DNA of 64,000 bases from Scedosporium boydii (lineage: Eukaryota; Ascomycota; Sordariomycetes; Microascales; Microascaceae): assembly GCA_002221725.1 (NCBI GenBank), contig NJFT01000065.1, forward strand, positions 62,001 to 126,000, given 5' to 3'. Each line of letters opens with the position of its first letter. Position 1 is the first letter of the stretch. Below are positions 1 to 12,107 of this stretch, in pieces. The position numbers were made by a program, and so were the translations under genes. Below the pieces are notes generated by a model, which worked only from the letters and a program-made list of their open reading frames with translations, was not told the DNA's origin and did not search any database.

Positions 1-2736
1 CTACGCCCTCTTGGTCATTCTGTTCTATGACTCATAGTTTTGGTTGATCTCGGCGACTGAGATGGGACGGAACGCTCAATTAATAGGCCAAGTGCGCCCC
101 ATGCAGCCTTGAATCAGGAAGGATTATATTACCATTTGAGAAAAATTTGCCGTCGACGCCGCCCTGGCTCTAGGTCTACTTGAATTCCATCTCATCGTTC
201 CGTGTGAAAGCGTCTTGATTGCGTGATTCCACTTGTAAAGAAGGGCTACCTCGGCCATACTATCTTGGATGGGACTATCATCTCGAGCGTCGTGTTGGCA
301 TATATATTATAAGAGCCGCTCTACGGAAAGGTGATGGCAGACAACGAGAGTTGGTTTCCAGGAGCGACAGTTTCATCTGTTCATTGCCTCATCAACTTGA
401 CGGTATTATGGTCTATCTATTAATTCCCGAACTCCATTGTTCGTCAGGAGTAGGCTATTTTCAGTAGCTGGGACGAATGCACGCATACCACTGCGCATTC
501 TTCTCACACGAGAAGAACAGGGCAACGCCGGCCTCCAAGAAGAGGCGCAATCCCTCTTCCCGCCCCAACCTAAAGTAGCTGTCCAGTTTGTTACCAACGG
601 GCGACACAAACGAAATGGCTAGACCAAGACTCGATCGCGTCTCATAGAGATGCGTTACTTCCCAAAGTCCCATTGGAAATTCGCACCAACCAAAGGGCAA
701 ATATCTTTGCTGAATGCTTATCAACATTGTTACATAGTTATGAGCAAAGACATACTTTGCAAGTATTCGACATTCCTCGATAGGTTTTATCCCCACATCT
801 TAGGGGAGGATCACCGATATCTGGCGCTCACTTATTTGAAAACTGAGAACAAGCATCACAAACTGAAGGCTTAGGCAGCTCACCATCGCCGCAATCTGTG
901 GGGTGCGGACAAAATCGTGTCCCTCGGCCACCTCCAGGTATCGGATGACCTGGACTTTTTTCGCAAGGCCAGGGTTCTCGGACACGCTACGAAGGAAAAA
1001 TGGAAGTTTTGGGTCATCAACTATTTCGAACGTAGTAGGTCCGGGACCAGCTAAGGCGGATTCGTTAGACGAGTAAAAATGATATGGGAAAGGTTCCCAT
1101 TTTGGGAATCGGAGAGGGAATATTTAGAATTGGGATTCCTCTGAGGTAATACAAGGGCCTGTTTATCCTCTCTACTTGAGTAGAGGCCTAACTGGGGGAC
1201 CTCGTCGAGGAGGAGATACGGATGCTCATGTAATGGTAGCAAATACACTGCCACATCATGTAGGCCTTTAGAGTTTTTGGAGCACCGCGGTGCCAATATT
1301 TCCTCCCTTACCATTGCGGGTACACCCGCGACTCCGATGTTCCAATGTTTCATATCAACGAGTTGTCCAAGTTACTTCGCGTGCGTTCCAATGCGAACTT
1401 GCTTTGGGAAATAGCTAAAGAAGCTGTGAAAACTCGCCCCAAAGAGTTGGGCCTTACCTTATGGTATGGCACGCCAACATTGATTTAGTGACTAGACGTT
1501 CCGCATTACCTAACTTGGGGTTTTGGACAGATTGTTACTGCTTCGTACGTTTAGCCCGCACTTTTGCAACGGCTCCATACCCACTATCCCCAGACACGAC
1601 AGTGAAATTAGGCGGCATTATTATACATGGGACTTGGCCCACGCCCATGTAGCCTTGGTTGTTCCCATGGACCCAAAGCTTCAGGGCTGCCACTTAGCCG
1701 GGGGATCAGGAGTCTTGCTCTGGGATGAGACTGGGGCTACGACACTATGGTGGATTCGACATAACGCCATCGTACCCAGATCCCCGGGTCACCGGATGAG
1801 GGATAAAAAGGGCAAGGTGTGGCGTCTATTGTGGCAGATTAACACCACCACGATGGCGATCTATTGCTTTTATGGCGAGGGCATTAGGGACACCGTCGAT
1901 GCGATCTAGCCCTGATTACTAACTTCGTTTTTCTTAGCTTTGATGAGATGAGCTAAATCATCGAGTATACACTACTTTACACTTTCCCCTTCCAAGAACT
2001 TAAGAATCGCGACTGATTGTTGATGGGGGGGCGTCTTCTCATGTACTATCGGTCTCCATGGACCTCATTTGGCTGGATGTTCTGGCAAAGGTCTAGCGTC
2101 AAACCACGCTCGTTCGCTCGGCGCCAGATTCTTGCCACTGCCAATGCCAGGACCGAACCCGCCTGGAATGGAAAGTGTTCTAGTGCACTGACATATACGC
2201 CACTAAAGGCGACAGTCAAAGAGCCTGGCGGCGATAGCGAATAGGAGTACCTGGAGACGGCCAAAAGGAGCCAAAACTGCCAAAGAGAAGCCCGAAAGAG
2301 TAATCATTCCCCAAGATGTCTCAAGAGTGAGACAAAGCATACGAGTCATTTTCCACTAATACTGCACGGCACTAGCTCTGGTAAACTCGCGGACGTATAG
2401 AATTGGAGAGTCTCATTTAACCATCCATTGTCACTGGAGAAGCACTAGACTCATTCCGGCGCCCCGCTATTATTGGAACATTTTGCATAGCCAGGATTAA
2501 AACGTGCTGGCCACGCATAGTATTTCATGTAGCCTACGCCACTACGCAACATGCGGGACCCCCGATCGGCTCAGCATCTTCTGCTCGCCCGCTCCAACCA
2601 GGCCTGTGAATTTTTTTTTTCTTTCTTCCTTTGTTATTGTTTCCTTTTTACCTTCTCACTCGCTTCCCTTCATACATATACACGTGCGGTAATAGCCCAA
2701 ACCTAGCGGTTCGGGACCGCATGGCCATTGTGGCAA
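1..2736. other. gene-poor left end, no supported gene
   Basis: I find no gene I can support here. Open frames reach at most about 128 codons (1523-1909 +, 461-796 -, 1051-1353 -). The first two lack an ATG start, and none shows a domain, signal peptide or plausible exon chain that I recognise. Base composition is ordinary rather than strongly AT-rich, so it does not look like heavily RIP-mutated repeat. A pyrimidine-rich run at about 2608-2650 lies roughly 100 bases before the GH16 start and is probably part of that gene's core promoter. The rest may be decayed coding or repeat sequence. Confidence 0.5.
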
Positions 2737-3848
2737 ATGGCGAGAGGTCGATTGACCTCGGTCCTTCTGACCATTATTCTGGCCCTGTCTGGCTCGGACG
2801 CTTCGGCCATTGCCCAGAACTGCTCGTCCTTTACTACCGACGCAGGGTCCTCCTTCACCCGCCATCGCTTCTATGATTTCCGAAACCTCTCCAGGGATGC
2901 GGGCACTTCCGGTGTGGGCTCGGTAAATCCAGCCTTGTCCCGCACCGTGGGCGACTACTGGACTACGGACTGGGAGGTCTCCGACCTTTTCAAGTGGGAG
3001 GCTCACCCAGGATGGGCACCAATTTTGTATTCTCCGGAATCCGTCGATCGCAGTATGTCTCCACCAAGTTACTACTACCACCGACGACCTAGTTAAACCA
3101 CACGCTCACACATGTACATGGGACAGAGGACAATGGGGATGGATCCCTTCTTGAACTGACCACCACGCAGCTCAAGAATGGCACGCAAAAGTCCGCAGAG
3201 CTGATCTACAGAGAGTACAACATCACCACCCTCTCGCTGCGCATTCTCGCGCGAATCACAGGAAGTCCCGGCGCCTGCGCCGGCTTCTTTACCTATTACA
3301 ATGACACCCAGGAGACGGATATAGAAGTCGTGACGCGGGATCCCGTCGACATGTTCCACGGCTCCAACCAACCCACCTACGACGGGCAGGAGCGGCCTAT
3401 TCCCGACACATCGTTCAACGTCTCGATGGCTACCAACAATGCGGGGAAATCCCGCGAAGAGTGGAACACCTACCGCCTCGACTGGATCCCAGGCCAGAGT
3501 TCGTTTTACCTGAACGGGGTGCGGTTGGCCCAGACAGGCAAGAACGTCCCCGTCGAGGAGAGTAGGCTAATCATTAGCATGTTTGGCAACGGCGGCTCTT
3601 GGTCAGGCCCTATGGAAGTCGGAATGGACGCCACTCTGGAGGTGCAGTGGATCCAGTTTGCCTTCAACTCTACTTCTGCCAGTCCAGGATCAGGTGGCAT
3701 GATTTGCAACATTGATGACCCTGACTTCATGAAGGACCTCCCACCTCCAGACAGCATCGAGGACAGCGGGCAGCCGCATTCAGCTGTACCTTTCCTGAAA
3801 TTGAACGTTCTATTTGTATTCGTTTATAGTATAATAATGTTCCTTTAA
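2737..3848 (+). CDS. GH16 family glycosidase, secreted and probably GPI-anchored
   Basis: Two exons, 2737-3052 and 3127-3848 (345 aa), with a 74-base intron (donor GTATGT, acceptor ACAG). The join removes an in-frame stop at 3090 and restores a continuous GH16 fold. I chose the ATG at 2737 because a hydrophobic signal peptide follows at once (residues about 5-20). The catalytic ExDxE signature of GH16 is present as ETDIE at residues about 168-172, with both glutamates kept. The ending is strongly hydrophobic after a short polar linker, as in GPI-attachment signals. Family members cleave or transglycosylate beta-1,3/1,4-glucans, often in fungal cell walls, at the cell surface. Exact substrate is unknown. 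The Crh chitin-glucan transferases are also GH16, but I see no chitin-binding module. Confidence 0.9.
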
Positions 3849-3902
3849 TAGATAATACTTCATACTACCCCCACGAAACCCGTCGAAGGATCGCTGGCCA
3901 TG

Positions 3903-3911
3903 TACGAAGTA
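3903..3911 (-). repeat. intergenic 9-mer TACGAAGTA
   Basis: Exact copy, 55 bases beyond the GH16 stop; followed by the related string CTACGTAC. Confidence 0.6.
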
Positions 3912-5086
3912 CCTACGTACCAAGCGGTCCGTTTGGTGTCGTGTATTTTGGGCCACCTGAGAACACCGGAAACTACTGCACTCTCCACCCCTATGCAGAT
4001 GATCGTCTGTCACTTTTAAGCAGGGAGGCTCATCCTCATTTCGCTAGGAATTCTTTGTTTGCTGCGATAGCCAATACGACATCATTCCAGTACACGTTGT
4101 CCTCATCAGAGTAGCCAAAAGTGATGCCCGGTGAGCCCGCCCTGGCCCTGACGAAGGTGACGACAAAAAGTTTCTCGTTGAAGTCGGTCTACGTCTAAGT
4201 GTGCAGCGTAATGCCCATCATGTTGCATCAATACGTGACGCATTTACCTATTTTGTGTTTATGAATGATGGGCCGGTGGTTTCAGACATTACACTGCTCA
4301 GGCCATCAGCTCTTGGAAGTATCATTGATGTATGAAGCAGAGAAGAGCCGCTGCTGGCCCGCACCTTGTTAAGGTCGCTCAGGTGTGTCAACATCCCCAA
4401 AAAAGGGGGATATGTTATGTCATCGGGTCTGGGGATCGCCCCGGAGCGATTTGACGATGTCGAATACGCGACTCTGAATTAAGTTTACGATCTTCAACTC
4501 CACAATCGCGTCACACATCTCCGCATAGCTTGCCATTTTAGGCCATTTGGGTTGACATCTGTCACGAGAGGGGAGGAATATAAGGCGGAAAAAGGAAACA
4601 TCAAATTAAGCTATATTCTTCGACGGATGTCGGAGACAGTCTCAGCCCCAGCCTTGACAGCAGTGTTGTCTTCAAAAAGTTTAAAATGATGACATACCGA
4701 GGTTGACTGAATTAGGCTCAAGGGCCTGACCGGGCTCCAGTGGGCTGTGTCGTGTCTGCAAGAACCCGGGGATTATTAGGAGGGAAAAAATTTTTCCGTG
4801 CGACAGATGCAGGGGAAATGCATGCCGCAGCCAGCTGGAGCTGAGAGAGCGTAACTTTGATCAGTCCGTCCCGCCCCGCTCCCTTCCCCCGTCTTTGTCT
4901 TTTCATTCCCTCCCAGGCTTCCTCCACCAACGAAGACGCGCACGTCCAACAGTCGGCCATTTCGCCTTCGTTCTCGAGCCATATTTTTAGTGGGTGGGTC
5001 GATCGGCGACCTGGTTAATGAACAAGGGAGCCCGCAAGAAGTCTAGGGCCAATAAAAAAAAATCTGCCATGGCCCACCCAACGCCC

Positions 5087-5095
5087 TACTTCGTA
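5087..5095 (+). repeat. intergenic 9-mer TACTTCGTA
   Basis: Exact copy in the gap between the GH16 and GT2 genes, followed by ATATC. Confidence 0.6.
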
Positions 5096-6110
5096 ATATC
5101 TGCAAACAATTCAGTAGTATTGTCTTTAGTGCGTGGCTAGCCCGATCGATCGACGTCGTCCCTACTAGTGTTGTTTACTTTGAAATTAGCGGGCACCGCA
5201 CTTGTCACTAGAGACCAAACGAAAGGCACTTACCGTGGGGCGGAAGGTCGCCGAGCCCGTCTCATTGGTTCGATCTGAACCTCAGTGCCGTGTTCCCAGC
5301 TCCCTGGAAACCTGAAGGCTACCGGACCCCCCTGCGCCAATGTTATCTGAAAGAGTGCTAGCTCTGTCGAAGGATCGGCCTCCGAAGTATACGACGGCAG
5401 GAATGCGCCGCAAATTGACAACTTCAGATGACGGGATTACGAGATATTCTCGAGGGGCTTCGTAAGCCCGCAGGAACGATATTCATGCACCTTGCCGTCA
5501 GAGCCGTTGGCAGAAAGGCCCTGAAGGCTCGGTACGGTCTGCACTGACGATGAGAGAGTTATTTATTGAAATTATTGCCTACTAAAATTGGAAAAGCCGC
5601 CGCCTCTTCTCGCCACCTCACTCTAATGCCCCCGGAGACTACACTCCTTAACTAAACTACCCCACCCCACTGAGCTTTTCATAGCACAAATGGAATCACA
5701 TTGACTCTACTGGTCCTCGTGGCTACTAAGGATCAAAAGCACAGAAAGTAAAAGTAAAAAAAGAAAAGAAAAGGTAAGGACAAAAAAGGGGTAGAACTAC
5801 CTTTCTCTTGGTACCATTCCATTCGTCAGTTTTCAGCCCTCTTGCCATGCCACCCACATTGGCCACCATGTGCACCTATGTAAGGAACGCTAGAACAGGA
5901 CGTTGCCCGCCAGGCCCGCTACTACACCACACTAACAGCAGCAAGCAGCAAGTGGATGGGGCATTCCATTATTGCGCCGACAGCCGGGATACGAGAAATA
6001 GAATCTAAACTTAGTGCTAGAAGACCCCATACCAGTAGCTCTGAGCCTGGCTACTTCGTTGGGTTCCCTAAACGGATCGAGCGAGCCATCGTGGCCGTGG
6101 TATGCATACT

Positions 6111-6126
6111 TACTTCGTACGAAGTA
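6111..6126. repeat. perfect 16-base palindrome TACTTCGTACGAAGTA
   Basis: Two copies of the 9-base motif overlap head to head to make a perfect palindrome. It lies 615 bases before the GT2 start. The shape fits a binding site for a dimeric DNA-binding protein or the relic of a small inverted-repeat element; I cannot tell which. Other exact copies are at 3903, 5087, 6445, 14059, 18410 and 56987, all between genes. Confidence 0.75.
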
Positions 6127-6444
6127 GTAGAGCTGTAACTACTGATGCTTGGCACGCCTCGGGCTCGCGCCGTCTTGGGATCCGCACTTCAGCGCTTCAA
6201 GCACCTATACGGTCATGAGCTAGCAGCACGAGCCTGTAGGCCGGGTCGGGATTACAGTTCCACGGCAAACGGGGGGTCACCCCGGTTCACCGCACAGCTT
6301 CTCTGATGGCGTGGGCGAGCACCAAATTACGCCATGTCCTGATCCGGAACCCAAACGGGCTTTCCAGACTATCGATTTCTGCAGGTAAGCTTCAATAATT
6401 GGAAATCCACACAGCTTCAGGTCCCACGGCTAGCGTGCCGGAAG

Positions 6445-6453
6445 TACGAAGTA
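6445..6453 (-). repeat. intergenic 9-mer TACGAAGTA
   Basis: Exact copy about 290 bases before the GT2 start codon. Confidence 0.6.
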
Positions 6454-6741
6454 AACACGCATATTTTTCAAGAGAGCCTTATAGGGAGGCGATCGCCGTC
6501 TCCCAACATTCCATTATGGCCGATGTCCCTGGGAAGCGTCGGATTGTCTTCGCTCGAGAGGGTTCCCCCCAGACTGAATTCAGGTCCTCCCGGTTGATCT
6601 GATGTGTGAATTCCCTTCTTTTCCGATAAGAATACACTGTTGAGTCCTGTTTGAAAACAAGCCTCGTCCACTCTTTCATTAATACCGAGGCGTCAAGGAG
6701 CTGGATCTTCCCCTCCCCCCCTTCCAGCGTCCACTCTCGCC

Positions 6742-8853
6742 ATGACATCCCCCGAGTTCCGGCCGGGTCATCGGCGGCAGGCCAGTTCCTCGGGGCCGCC
6801 CGGCACTTTTCCTTTCCCCTCAGCGGACCCTGAGCCTCTCCCCGAACCCTCTCCCGTGTTTCTGCGTCACGAAGGAGATTTCGGACGTCCTCGTTCGCGA
6901 GATTCTCCTCTGATCGATCCATGGTCTCCAACAACGCTGTCGGCCGGCCATTCAAGGAATCGGCCCAGTTATCCTCAAAGCCGAGCTTCTTCGATAACAC
7001 TCCGTGGCACCGAGACACCTCCATCACCTACATCCCTCAAGGGCTCAAACTGGAACCTTACACCTAGCCCCCAGGAAAGAAACGGCACAGAACCCCCTGA
7101 GACTCCAGATGCCTCCAAGGACGCGGAAAAGGCAGAGGCAGAGGCAGATTTAGAGGCATCACCTGCAAAGAAGACCCGGGTTTGCAGGGGACCCGTTTCC
7201 ATATGGCGATCCGTATGGGCTGCCTTCCGGAGGCAGATATCATTTCGCGCAATCTTCGATATTATCGATATCCGGGACATCTTTTGGCCATTCTCATGGC
7301 GCAAGTATGTGACTCTCCTCGGAGTCGCTGCTCTAGTGGCTGGCATCGTCATCTCCAACCATTACTTTCACTGGATCGAGAAGGCCATGGCTCAGACAAG
7401 GACTTTCATGTTACCGGTTCTCGTTATTGTTATCGGCTTGGAGCCGCTCATGATCTTGTTCATCCTTTGTGTCGCCAAGATTCCCGACCGAAAGGACATC
7501 ATCAACCCACGATATCCCGAAGCACTCAACATGAGTGAGGCTCCTCGGGACGGCGATCATACCCCCATCAACAATGAAAAGATAGATTTAGAGGCAGGGA
7601 ATGTGAACCCAACGCCTTCCTCTCTTCCTAATCGCACTGCGCTTGTCCTTCCGTGTCATAACTCTGATCGCGACGCCCTCAAGCGTGTGTTAGAGTCGGC
7701 TTACCCACACTTCCGCCCCCGAGATATTTTCATCGTCGACAACGGCCGATCGAGACGTCCGGCAGATCCCACTTTCCGAGACTGGGTCAAGGAGCAGCAC
7801 CCGGAGATAGTTTACGTTTGGTCTCCCATCGGCTCGAAGAATGCAGCCCAGCTTGTCGGATCCCTTGCCGCCAAGGACTACGACTACATCCTCACTGTTG
7901 ATGACGACGTCTGTATCCCAGCCAACTTCGAGGCACCAGAGGACCTGATCACTGACGAAGTTAAAGCCGTGGCCTTTCCCTTAATGGCCACGAACCCAGA
8001 AGGCAAGACGTCTCTCTTCCTTGTTAGTTGGCAAGATTGTGAGTACCGCATGGCTGGTGTTACCAAGATGGCCGAGGACCGTGTCTGCGGTGTTACCTTC
8101 CCTCACGGTGCCGGCTGGTTCGTTGAGCGGGAGGCCTATATTACCATGCTCGGCCACTACCATCCCATGGATTTCATTGCCGAAGACGTCAACTCCGGTC
8201 TCTCGTTCATGAAGATGGGCAAGCACATTGCCATGGATGGCCGTATTGTCCTGAAGACCGAGGTGCCCACTACGATTCTCGGCCCGGGACTCAACTGGTG
8301 GAAGCAGCGATACAAGTCTTGGGAGATGGGCCGACACGGGCTCAGCCTCAAGTTCATGATCCGCATCCTGTTCTCACTCAATGGCCAGCGCACCATCCAG
8401 GGCATTCTGTTCCAAAAATTCCTCTTCGTCTACAACATTCTCTCCAACGTCATCGACTTTGTTCGCGTCCCAATCTTCGTCACCATGGGCACCAATGCCA
8501 TGTTTTGGATGCAAGCTGGTCTCCTTTCTCTCTTTTCTATTATCCCCATCCTCGTCTACAGCTATGTCAAGTGCCGCCGCCGGCCGGATATGCGCTGTAG
8601 GTTCTGGGGGAGTATAACATTTCCTATCTACAAGCAGCTTTACTCTTTGGTTTCTATCTTTGGCGCAGTACGGTGTGTTCTGTATTATATCGGTGGGCAT
8701 AGACTTCCCAAGACTATCCAGCAGATGGTCAAGGACAACGATGACCGATGCATCTGGCTTGATCCTCGCTTCGAAACCAACCCTGGATTTCTTGGAGATC
8801 CGAATGAGCCTGATGTCAATCTCAGCTCCAGTCGGGTCGATCTCTCGTTGTGA
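6742..8853 (+). CDS. membrane family 2 glycosyltransferase (polysaccharide synthase-like)
   Basis: Single exon, 703 aa, with a good start context (cgccATGac). Residues 1-150 are Pro/Ser-rich and probably cytosolic and disordered. Two membrane segments follow at about 190-245. The GT2 domain spans roughly 290-530, with VDDD near residue 385 (metal and sugar-nucleotide binding), AED near 482 (catalytic base) and QRYKSW near 522. The last resembles the processive-synthase QxxRW motif but is not a perfect match. Three or more membrane helices lie in the C-terminal quarter. This plan is that of processive polysaccharide synthases such as hyaluronan, cellulose and chitin synthases. Fungal GT2 proteins of this kind include one needed for surface growth of hyphae in plant pathogens; orthology is not tested. 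Substrate and polymer are unknown. Confidence 0.92.
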   Translation: MTSPEFRPGHRRQASSSGPPGTFPFPSADPEPLPEPSPVFLRHEGDFGRPRSRDSPLIDPWSPTTLSAGHSRNRPSYPQSRASSITLRGTETPPSPTSLKGSNWNLTPSPQERNGTEPPETPDASKDAEKAEAEADLEASPAKKTRVCRGPVSIWRSVWAAFRRQISFRAIFDIIDIRDIFWPFSWRKYVTLLGVAALVAGIVISNHYFHWIEKAMAQTRTFMLPVLVIVIGLEPLMILFILCVAKIPDRKDIINPRYPEALNMSEAPRDGDHTPINNEKIDLEAGNVNPTPSSLPNRTALVLPCHNSDRDALKRVLESAYPHFRPRDIFIVDNGRSRRPADPTFRDWVKEQHPEIVYVWSPIGSKNAAQLVGSLAAKDYDYILTVDDDVCIPANFEAPEDLITDEVKAVAFPLMATNPEGKTSLFLVSWQDCEYRMAGVTKMAEDRVCGVTFPHGAGWFVEREAYITMLGHYHPMDFIAEDVNSGLSFMKMGKHIAMDGRIVLKTEVPTTILGPGLNWWKQRYKSWEMGRHGLSLKFMIRILFSLNGQRTIQGILFQKFLFVYNILSNVIDFVRVPIFVTMGTNAMFWMQAGLLSLFSIIPILVYSYVKCRRRPDMRCRFWGSITFPIYKQLYSLVSIFGAVRCVLYYIGGHRLPKTIQQMVKDNDDRCIWLDPRFETNPGFLGDPNEPDVNLSSSRVDLSL

Positions 8854-9585
8854 GCGGTTATTCGGATACTGTCTTATTTTCTCTAATATGTTGTGTTATT
8901 GTAAGGAGCTCGATGGCGCCTTGTTTCTTCTCCAATTGCTCAAATTTTTTGTCTGGGATTTTCTTCACATCCGAGGACTATTACAATAGTATGATGTTAT
9001 ATTATATTGGGGGTATTACATAGGGGCAGAAGAAAAATTAGAGGGGCGGGTTTAATTCCTAAAGAGGACTACAAATCGATAAGTTTAATCCTAATTTGTC
9101 CTGGCTCTACCTGTCTGAAGAAAGTGATCTTCTCTGCTCTACCTTGAAAATATTGGGTATCTGTTCGAGGTTTGGTATCATCTAATACGGCTATTTCTAT
9201 ATCGAAGTATTTCGCTAAAGAAAAACAGGAATGTCCGGATTTCGCTCTATCGCGAAACACTGGAAAGTGATTCCCAATTCGGCATCTCATTTCCGACGAC
9301 GCAACCCCAGAAGATCTCCAACTTAATCCGAGGTTTTATGGAGGAGGAAGCCCACGAGGATACTCTATTGGATATCGTCATGTCGACGTCAACTATTGTG
9401 CTGGGATTCGATGCTACTTACAAAATCCTGGCGCGTTCTACATCTCGGACAACCATGGGCGTCGCTATTCGGAAGCGGGATATATAATGGCGATGCCTTG
9501 CCCTGTCGAGGTCCCCTGAGTCCCGACCATCACCACTGTTTTCCTTCTCACCGGGTGTCCATTTTCATAGGTCTTGATAGCCACC
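8854..9585. other. intergenic; possible decayed frame on -
   Basis: The stretch 9069-9290 on the - strand is open for 73 codons and is AT-richer than its surroundings, but its ending matches nothing I recognise. It may be a relic of a mobile element. The right end carries the phosphatase promoter. Confidence 0.4.
9481..9488 (+). promoter_or_regulatory. TATA-type element before the acid phosphatase gene
   Basis: TATATAAT lies 98 bases before the ATG at 9586, a usual distance for fungal genes with a short leader. Confidence 0.5.
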
Positions 9586-11344
9586 ATGTTTTCACTAGCG
9601 CATTTGGTGCTTTTCTTGCCGCTATCGGCTACCATGGCAGCCGGATCTTCTCCCCGGTTCCTCGCACCAAAGCAGGACATCGTGCTCTGGCGTGGTAAGG
9701 GCTCTGATAGCCCTCTGACACGGCTCGGCGCCAATGGCCCATGGGCTTCGGGACCGAATGTATACGGGATTTCGACCGCTATTCCTGAGAACTGCTATGT
9801 GGACCAGGCTGCCTACGTTTCTCGACACGGTTCGCGATATCCTGACAATGGGGCGTACAACGAGTGGCTGGAGATGGAGTCGAGGGTAAGCTCCTCCTCT
9901 CGGCAGAAAGCAGAGAGATTTTTTTGTTTCTGTCCTTTTCTTCGATCAGTCGTACTTATCACACGGACTCCAGTTTTCTGCGGGCGGTTACGAAGCCAAA
10001 GGAGTGCTCTCATTCCTGCCCACCTGGAAGCCTGTCCTGACAAACCCTGATATCCAAATCGCCATGCTGGGCCCGACTGGCAACAAAGAGGCTGTGGATA
10101 TGGGTTACCAGCTCCGCACTAGGTATTTCATGCTCCTCTCCGTTTTTCCCTTTTGGTTTATTTTTCTTTCCCTTAAACGGAACCTCCCCCAGAAGCTAAC
10201 AAATTGCAGATATCCGCAACTCTACAACGACGGGGATGACTTCTACGTCTGGGCCAACAATTATACTCGGGTTCTCCAGACGGCCTCAGGCTTCGTCAAT
10301 GGCTTCCTAGGGGCTAGTGCCAGCAAGCTCGGTAACGTTGTCGCCGTGACGTCCAAGGGGATGGCTGAAGCTATTGGAAACTCTCTCGCGCCGTCTGACA
10401 TGTGCCCCAACTTCAAAGATCAAAGCGGTGGGGACTACGTTAAGACGTGGAATAGCATTTGGCAGCCTCGAGTGCAGGACAGACTTCAGAAGTTGATCAA
10501 GGGGAATCTGACACTGACGCTAAGCGACATAAACCTTATGCCGTATCTTTGCGGATTCGAGAGCCAGATCACTGGCCGACTCTCCCGATTCTGTGATGTC
10601 TTCACGGACGAGGAGCTCAAGATGTACGAGTACTCGAATGATTTGAGGTACTACTACGGTGTCGGGCCTGGAACAGAACTGGCCCCGAAAATGATGACGC
10701 CGTTCCTCGACAGCCTGGTCGACCTCTTCGTCAAAGGCCCGGGCGTCGAGGGGATTGGACTCGATGGCGCACAGTCCTTCCAGGTGCCGAAACTTCTCAT
10801 TTCGTTCTTGAACGACGGGCAGCTTACGGAGCTCGTTAGCGCAAGCGGCGTGTTTGACGAGCAGGAACCTCTCTCCGCAACGGAGATCGACCATGACCGC
10901 CTATGGATTGGATCCCGGTTCATCACGATGCGAGGCACCATCGCCTTTGAGCGCCTTAACTGCATGGTGCCAGGTCCGAAAAATGAGACGACGACCTCTC
11001 CCGCGTCCTCGACCAATACGAGCCTCCCAACCCCAACTAACACCGGAAAATGTGGCCCTCGCAAGACTCGAACCCCCTTCGACGCTGGTCAGGGGTACGT
11101 GAACGCTACGTACGTGCGCATTCGACTGAACGACCAGGTATACCCCGTTCCATCATGCAAGGACGGACCTGGATCCTCTTGCGCACTTGGAAAATACGCC
11201 GAGTACGTTAAAACTAAGTACGCTGCCGAAGGCGACTGGGTGGAGAACTGCGACGTGACAATGGAGGGCAAGCCAACAGTTGTACGGGGAGCGAGCTTCT
11301 TTACCGACCTTTCGCAGCCCCATTTAGCAAAGTATACGCAGTGA
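9586..11344 (+). CDS. secreted histidine acid phosphatase (phytase-like)
   Basis: Three exons, 9586-9885, 9974-10122 and 10210-11344 (527 aa). The ATG has a gccaccATG context and a signal peptide of about 18 residues. The histidine-phosphatase core RHGSRYP is at residues about 80-86, so the nucleophile His and flanking Arg are kept. The proton-donor site, usually HD, reads Asn-Asp (residues about 351-352, in FLNDGQ): the Asp is kept and the His replaced. I believe related fungal phosphatases share this. The enzyme should release phosphate from organic esters outside the cell. A Thr/Ser/Pro-rich loop near residues 410-435 looks like an O-glycosylated insert. Intron 2 (87 bases, with a CTAAC branch site) has no stop and keeps frame, so an unspliced reading would add 29 residues. 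Phytase versus general acid phosphatase cannot be decided. Confidence 0.92.
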
Positions 11345-12107
11345 TTGGGGGACGAATGTACATCGATGGATGAAAAGCCTATATATTTTAATCTCTGGCG
11401 ATGGTAACCGCTTCAATTTTCTTCGTGTATATCTTAGAGCCCAGGACCTCTCCGCCAATCAGAAAATATTGAAAATGATGCTGATATCTGTTCTAATTTT
11501 CTGTAAACCTGGTCTACAATATGCGTGGTGGAGGCTCTGGCCGGCAATGTGTCACATTTTTGACAATACTGCCTCCAAGCTTCCACCATTTCTCGGTGAC
11601 GATTGAGGAACTATCTACCGAGCAGTGTCCAGCACGTGTTGGATCTACTTGATCCTCTGGAGGCTCTTAACTTCTGCCATATATCCGATCTCATAAGATT
11701 ACGATCTGAGGACGCATCGCAACCCAAGCATACGACGACGCCAAGCCGCTACTAGAAGTGTCAATGTTACCTATCCGGGCGTCCTACCCTCCGCCAGCCA
11801 ATATAAATTTCCCCAGTTTGCATGGATGGTCGTGAAGGCGTCATCCATATTGATTGCACACGGAGAGCCTTACTGAACACGGATCTTAGCTCCATGTTCT
11901 AATATTTGCATACATCACAGCTAGCCCACGGCTCGACTACCGAGATGGGCGTTCGCCGAAGGCATGGCCTATAAAACTAGAGACACGGCACTCCATTTGA
12001 CGACAATATCACGGCGAACACCAAACGGCCACAAATAATCTCACGCCGGTTTTTTTCTGGCTTGTGGCCCGATCTTCGGCTGCCGACAGTTATACCCACG
12101 GACCACA
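11345..12107. other. intergenic, promoter of the EEP-jacalin gene
   Basis: No gene seen. CCAATATAAA near 11798 and TATAAAA at 11970 are the likely promoter features. Confidence 0.5.
11970..11976 (+). promoter_or_regulatory. TATA box candidate
   Basis: TATAAAA lies 138 bases before the ATG at 12108. Confidence 0.45.

Larger units (their letters stand above)
3849..6741. other. 2.9 kb intergenic region with TACTTCGTA motifs
   Basis: No gene that I can support. The longest frames (for example 4718-4960 -) lack recognisable domains. The region holds four of the recurring 9-base motif sites listed separately (3903, 5087, 6111, 6445), the greatest concentration in the window, and purine-rich runs near 5745-5790. 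The proximal promoter of the GT2 gene presumably lies at its right end. Confidence 0.6.

Noticed and set aside
1..2500. Heavily RIP-mutated transposon
   Set aside because: Composition is not strongly AT-rich and I saw no terminal repeats or transposase/reverse-transcriptase motifs.
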